A stretch of DNA of 8,338 nt, from assembly GCA_016764015.1 (NCBI GenBank), contig JAESSR010000247.1:1-8338 (forward strand). The letters are read 5' to 3'. The notes under the pieces are model-generated. The model searched no databases. It was given only the letters and a program-made list of their open reading frames with translations, and had not been told where the DNA came from. This DNA is from Phycisphaerales bacterium (GTDB taxonomy: Bacteria > Planctomycetota > Phycisphaerae > Phycisphaerales > UBA1924). Below are positions 5,682-8,338 of the stretch, piece after piece. How positions within the stretch are numbered: position 1 is the first letter of the stretch; each line of letters begins with the position of its first letter. The position numbers and the translations under genes were made by a program.

Positions 5682-6671
5682 ATGCTCAACAATGAACACA
5701 TACTTGTCACCGGGTGCGCCGGGTTCATCGGCTCACACCTGTGCCAATCCCTCCTCGCCCACGGAGCCCAGGTGTTAGGAATAGACAACTTCGATCCGTT
5801 CTACTCCAAAGCCCGCAAAGAACACAACCTTGAATCCATCAAGCAATCAGACACCAACAAGAACTTCTCATTTCTAGAAATCGACATTTGCGATCAAGAT
5901 ACACTCACCGAGGCACTGAGCTCACAAGGAATCACAGGCGTGATCCGCCTCGCAGCCAAAGCCGGGGTTCGCCCGAGCATCCCCGATCCGGTTGGATACG
6001 CAAGGACAAATATCTTGGGCACACAGTCCGTATTGAGCGCAGCCTCAAACGCGAACTGCAAACGGGCAGTCTGCGCCTCATCAAGCTCGGTCTATGGCAA
6101 CAACTCAAAGGTGCCCTTCGCAGAATCCGACTTTGTCAATCATCCGATCTCACCCTACGCTGCGACCAAGCTCTCGTGCGAACTCATCGCTAACACCCAT
6201 CATCACCTCACCAAACTCCCGATCGCGATGCTGCGGTTCTTCACGGTCTTTGGCCCACGCCAGCGCCCAGACCTGGCGATGAGCATGTTCCTCACAAAGG
6301 TGAGCAAGGGCGAACAGATCAACCGATTCGGCGATGGCACAACGAGCAGAGACTATACCTTCGTTGATGATATTGTTGCCGGGATCATCCAATCCTACCG
6401 ACACATCGACGAGTACGGCTTCCGCGTGTGGAACCTCGGCGGCAACCATCCGATCACGCTCAACGAAATGATTGATGCCATCAGCGATGTCGTGGGCAAG
6501 CCCGCCAATATCAACGAGGTGGGCATGCAGCCCGGAGATGTAGAACGCACATGGGCCGACCTTGAGCGTTCACAGAACGAACTCCGATATTGCCCCACCA
6601 CCTCAATCCACGATGGGCTCGCAGCCCAGTGGGAATGGATGCAGAAAAACAGCGAGATTCTTGATTCCTGA
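5682..6671 (+). CDS. NAD-dependent nucleotide-sugar epimerase, UDP-glucuronate 4-epimerase-like
   Basis: A 329-residue extended-SDR enzyme of the cytosol. The NAD-binding loop is TGCAGFIG (10-17, GxxGxxG), followed by the acidic residue of GIDNFDPFYS at about 35. The catalytic set is SSSVYG (133-138, Ser) and YAATK (159-163, Tyr and Lys). Substrate-side motifs include RFFTVFGPRQRPDLAM (185-200), FGDGTTSRDYTFVDDIVAG (216-234) and MQPGDVERTWADLERS (282-297). The DNFDPFY, GPRQRPD and QPGDV segments best fit UDP-glucuronate 4-epimerases, which make UDP-galacturonate for surface polysaccharides, but other uronate or hexose epimerases and 4,6-dehydratases share them. The ATG at 5682 has AGAGGAAG at a good distance. 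Its stop shares one base with the next start (TGATG), coupling it to the sulfotransferase-like gene. Family very secure, substrate not. Confidence 0.88.
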   Translation: MLNNEHILVTGCAGFIGSHLCQSLLAHGAQVLGIDNFDPFYSKARKEHNLESIKQSDTNKNFSFLEIDICDQDTLTEALSSQGITGVIRLAAKAGVRPSIPDPVGYARTNILGTQSVLSAASNANCKRAVCASSSSVYGNNSKVPFAESDFVNHPISPYAATKLSCELIANTHHHLTKLPIAMLRFFTVFGPRQRPDLAMSMFLTKVSKGEQINRFGDGTTSRDYTFVDDIVAGIIQSYRHIDEYGFRVWNLGGNHPITLNEMIDAISDVVGKPANINEVGMQPGDVERTWADLERSQNELRYCPTTSIHDGLAAQWEWMQKNSEILDS

Positions 6672-7459
6672 TGCCCCGCACCCCGACCATCCGAATCGTG
6701 CGGAGCATGGCTCGCTCTGGCGGGACACTCATCGCCAAGTGCATCGGGTGCATGCACAAGGTGACGCTGCTCTCTGAGATCCACCCCGCGAACCTGAGTG
6801 TCACCAACCCGATGATGCAAGCCCAGCAATGGTTCGATCTCGTCAACCCCAAGGATGTCGCCCGGTGGAAAATCCGCCCGCCGAACATGCTCCAGTTTGT
6901 GTCGTTATGTGAAACCCGCGCGAGCGCCCGCGGCGACACGCTCATACTCCGCGACTGGTCACACCTTGACTACATCGGGGTGCCTTATATTACACCCCAA
7001 TATGGCTTTGCTCTGAGCGATGAACTCGACTGCGCTTATCAAATCAAAGCGATCGCAACCACCCGCCACCCGATCGATCAATACCTCTCACTCCTACAAC
7101 TGCCCGTTGTTGCCAGCAAGCTCAAACTCGATGCGTACCTGCTGGGCTGCCGACACTTTGCTCAGTACGCCAAAGACAACGGGTTCTATCGGTACGAAGA
7201 TTTCACCAAAGACCCGTCGGCCATCCTTCAATCAATCTGCAACGATCTCGACATCCAGTTTGATCCGCAATATGTCAATCACTGGCAGTCCTACACCACC
7301 ATCACCGGCGACACCGTTCCCAAGCTCGGGCGAGGATCATCGAAGAAAACCATCGAATCATTCGATCGCAAACCAATCGCCAACGAACTGCTCGAAGCGT
7401 TTCTCAAGAATAAAGACTATCAACAGGCTTGCGAACTGCTCGGGTATTCACCCGGTTGA
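6671..7459 (+). CDS. Sulfotransferase-like protein (PAPS-dependent, P-loop family)
   Basis: 262 residues, cytosolic by appearance, with no signal or membrane segment. It opens with IRIVRSMARSGGTLIAKCI (about 8-25), which fits the 5'-phosphosulfate-binding loop of PAPS sulfotransferases in the RSGGT form. TTRHPIDQYLSL (130-141) matches the 3'-phosphate-binding element (Arg, then Ser in a following helix), and YRYEDF at 173-178 matches the usual YEDL-type strand. The C-terminus ends FDRKPIANELLEAF...ACELLGY, as in many family members. It would transfer sulfate from PAPS to an acceptor; coupling to the epimerase suggests a sugar or glycan, but this is inference. The start codon overlaps the epimerase stop by one base. 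It is more divergent than the second sulfotransferase in this window, and a different P-loop activity is possible. Confidence 0.75.
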   Translation: MPRTPTIRIVRSMARSGGTLIAKCIGCMHKVTLLSEIHPANLSVTNPMMQAQQWFDLVNPKDVARWKIRPPNMLQFVSLCETRASARGDTLILRDWSHLDYIGVPYITPQYGFALSDELDCAYQIKAIATTRHPIDQYLSLLQLPVVASKLKLDAYLLGCRHFAQYAKDNGFYRYEDFTKDPSAILQSICNDLDIQFDPQYVNHWQSYTTITGDTVPKLGRGSSKKTIESFDRKPIANELLEAFLKNKDYQQACELLGYSPG

Positions 7460-7464
7460 TCTGG

Positions 7465-8259
7465 CTACACGCTGTACCCAAACGCTTCCATCGCAGGCCC
7501 AAACGCCGCGTTGAACGCCCGCTCAATCGCAGGCGAAATCGACGCGAGCGATTGCCCGGTCTTGCCCGTGTTCATAAAGAATGTCTTTGATTGGCGTGCA
7601 CTGTCAGTGCCTATGAACAACGACTGCCCCTTACCACTCGCACTTGGTTTTTTTGCTTGCTGATGCTTCTCGCGGATTTCCATTGCGCGCATCGAATCAA
7701 ACGAACTCACCTTGACCGCAGCATCAACCTGCTCAGCCGTAAACGAATGCCCAATAAAGGCGCCGATCTCCAAAATCGACTCCGCAGGATTTGATTTCAG
7801 ATCCTCATACTTCACCGTATGAACCGGGAATGTTCCATTCTCTTGCCAAGAGCGAATATGCGATTCCCAGGTTCCAAACCCGATCGATTGAAAATCCGGA
7901 TCGCCCTTAGCTGCAATATACCGCTGGGCATAGGCCTCGTCGGGCATCTGCGAAACAGTCATGCCCGATAGCCTACGGTAGTTGAGCGCCGAGAAAAACA
8001 CATCGCGTGGATCACGAACAATGAGCACTGCTTTTTCAGTCTGCTCCGCTTTGGGATGCTTGGGCGTGTACGCAAAGTGCGTCTTGCATATCAGCCGCCC
8101 GTCTGCCGGCGGATCGAACGGGATCGGGCGATGAATATCGGGTATCTTCTTCGCAATATCAGGCGAGTTCTTTGCGGGCCCATAGATCGCTGAGTACAGC
8201 AGGAACCGGACCCAGGTGTTGCCGCTCTTTGGATAGGATGCGAGCCAGATCACGCTCAT
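7465..8259 (-). CDS. Sulfotransferase domain protein (PAPS-dependent)
   Basis: 264 residues. The 5'-phosphosulfate loop YPKSGNTWVRFLL is at 9-21. CKTHF at 58-62 holds the Lys and His that are catalytic in cytosolic SULTs. VRDPRDVFFSALNYRR (81-96) is the 3'-phosphate-binding element, with YEDL at 151-154. The late motif usually written RKGxxGDWK is altered to FFMNTGKTGQ (227-236), keeping G-K-x-G but not the basic and Trp residues. The start at 8259 is chosen because AAGGA lies eight bases upstream and the family motif follows at once; an ATG at 8307 would add 16 residues. It overlaps the end of an upstream gene by ATGA and converges 5 bp from the other sulfotransferase. The acceptor is unknown, probably a saccharide. 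Confidence 0.92.
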   Translation of the reverse strand: MSVIWLASYPKSGNTWVRFLLYSAIYGPAKNSPDIAKKIPDIHRPIPFDPPADGRLICKTHFAYTPKHPKAEQTEKAVLIVRDPRDVFFSALNYRRLSGMTVSQMPDEAYAQRYIAAKGDPDFQSIGFGTWESHIRSWQENGTFPVHTVKYEDLKSNPAESILEIGAFIGHSFTAEQVDAAVKVSSFDSMRAMEIREKHQQAKKPSASGKGQSLFIGTDSARQSKTFFMNTGKTGQSLASISPAIERAFNAAFGPAMEAFGYSV

Positions 8260-8338
8260 GTATTCGATCCTTTTTCTTTGGATTGCTTCTCGCACCACGA
8301 TTCCCACAACTGCTCAAACACTGATTCTACATTCTTCA
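8256..8338 (-). CDS. C-terminal end of an unknown gene entering from the right edge
   Basis: The minus-strand frame is open from the window edge and ends VFEQLWESWCEKQSKEKGSNT then TGA at 8258-8256, overlapping the sulfotransferase start by ATGA. Twenty-six residues are visible, charged and likely helical, too few to assign. Support comes from the open frame and the overlap, which also occurs between ybeY and its neighbour. By position it is probably another gene of the same sulfation or polysaccharide operon. Confidence 0.55.
   Translation of the reverse strand, partial: KNVESVFEQLWESWCEKQSKEKGSNT

Noticed and set aside
5192..5695. Long plus-strand open frame through the ybeY/epimerase gap
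   Set aside because: It has no ribosome site, runs through the intrinsic terminator and into the epimerase start, and its translation shows no family motif or domain-like pattern.
7460..7464. Terminator between the convergent sulfotransferase genes
   Set aside because: Only five bases separate the stop codons and no stem with a T run is visible on either side.
1..8338. CRISPR array, tRNA, rRNA, insertion sequence or phage genes
   Set aside because: No regularly spaced repeats, tRNA-like folds, transposase or integrase motifs were seen on either strand.

Overview
This looks like chromosomal DNA from a free-living, probably aquatic bacterium with moderate GC content. The gene set and protein style (a CysRS with an enlarged middle region, a receiver-less PAS/LuxR regulator, a YbeY of the GTTDVLSF type, several sulfotransferases near a nucleotide-sugar epimerase) suggest a planctomycete, perhaps of the Phycisphaerae. 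That placement is an inference from protein style, not from a marker gene.

Layout. 1-539 (minus) is the N-terminal part of an LptF/LptG-type permease that runs off the left edge. 540-844 is non-coding and holds three tandem heptamers plus a head-to-head pair of about 50-bp REP-like hairpin elements. 845-2473 (minus) is cysS. It is divergent from 2602-3252 (plus), a PAS + LuxR-type helix-turn-helix regulator. That gene converges, 4 bp apart, on a leftward two-gene operon: ybeY (4582-5193) and a CNNM/CBS/CorC-HlyC membrane protein (3257-4585), joined by an ATGA overlap. 5194-5681 is a divergent non-coding region with a strong rightward intrinsic terminator, possible promoters and several short repeats. 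5682-7459 (plus) is a translationally coupled pair, a nucleotide-sugar epimerase (UDP-glucuronate 4-epimerase-like) and a sulfotransferase-like protein. It converges, 5 bp apart, on a second leftward sulfotransferase (7465-8259), itself joined by an ATGA overlap to a gene entering from the right edge (8256-8338).

How it fits together. The left two thirds is housekeeping: envelope lipid export, tRNA charging, rRNA maturation and a membrane transport/resistance protein. The right third looks like the edge of a surface-polysaccharide locus. The epimerase would supply a uronic-acid nucleotide sugar, and the sulfotransferases would add sulfate from PAPS to a glycan or another acceptor.

I found no CRISPR array, tRNA, rRNA, transposase or obvious defence system. 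The most interesting non-gene signals are the REP-like pair, whose stems differ by compensatory changes, and the orphan terminator about 115 bp upstream of the epimerase, which implies a very short RNA or a controlled leader.
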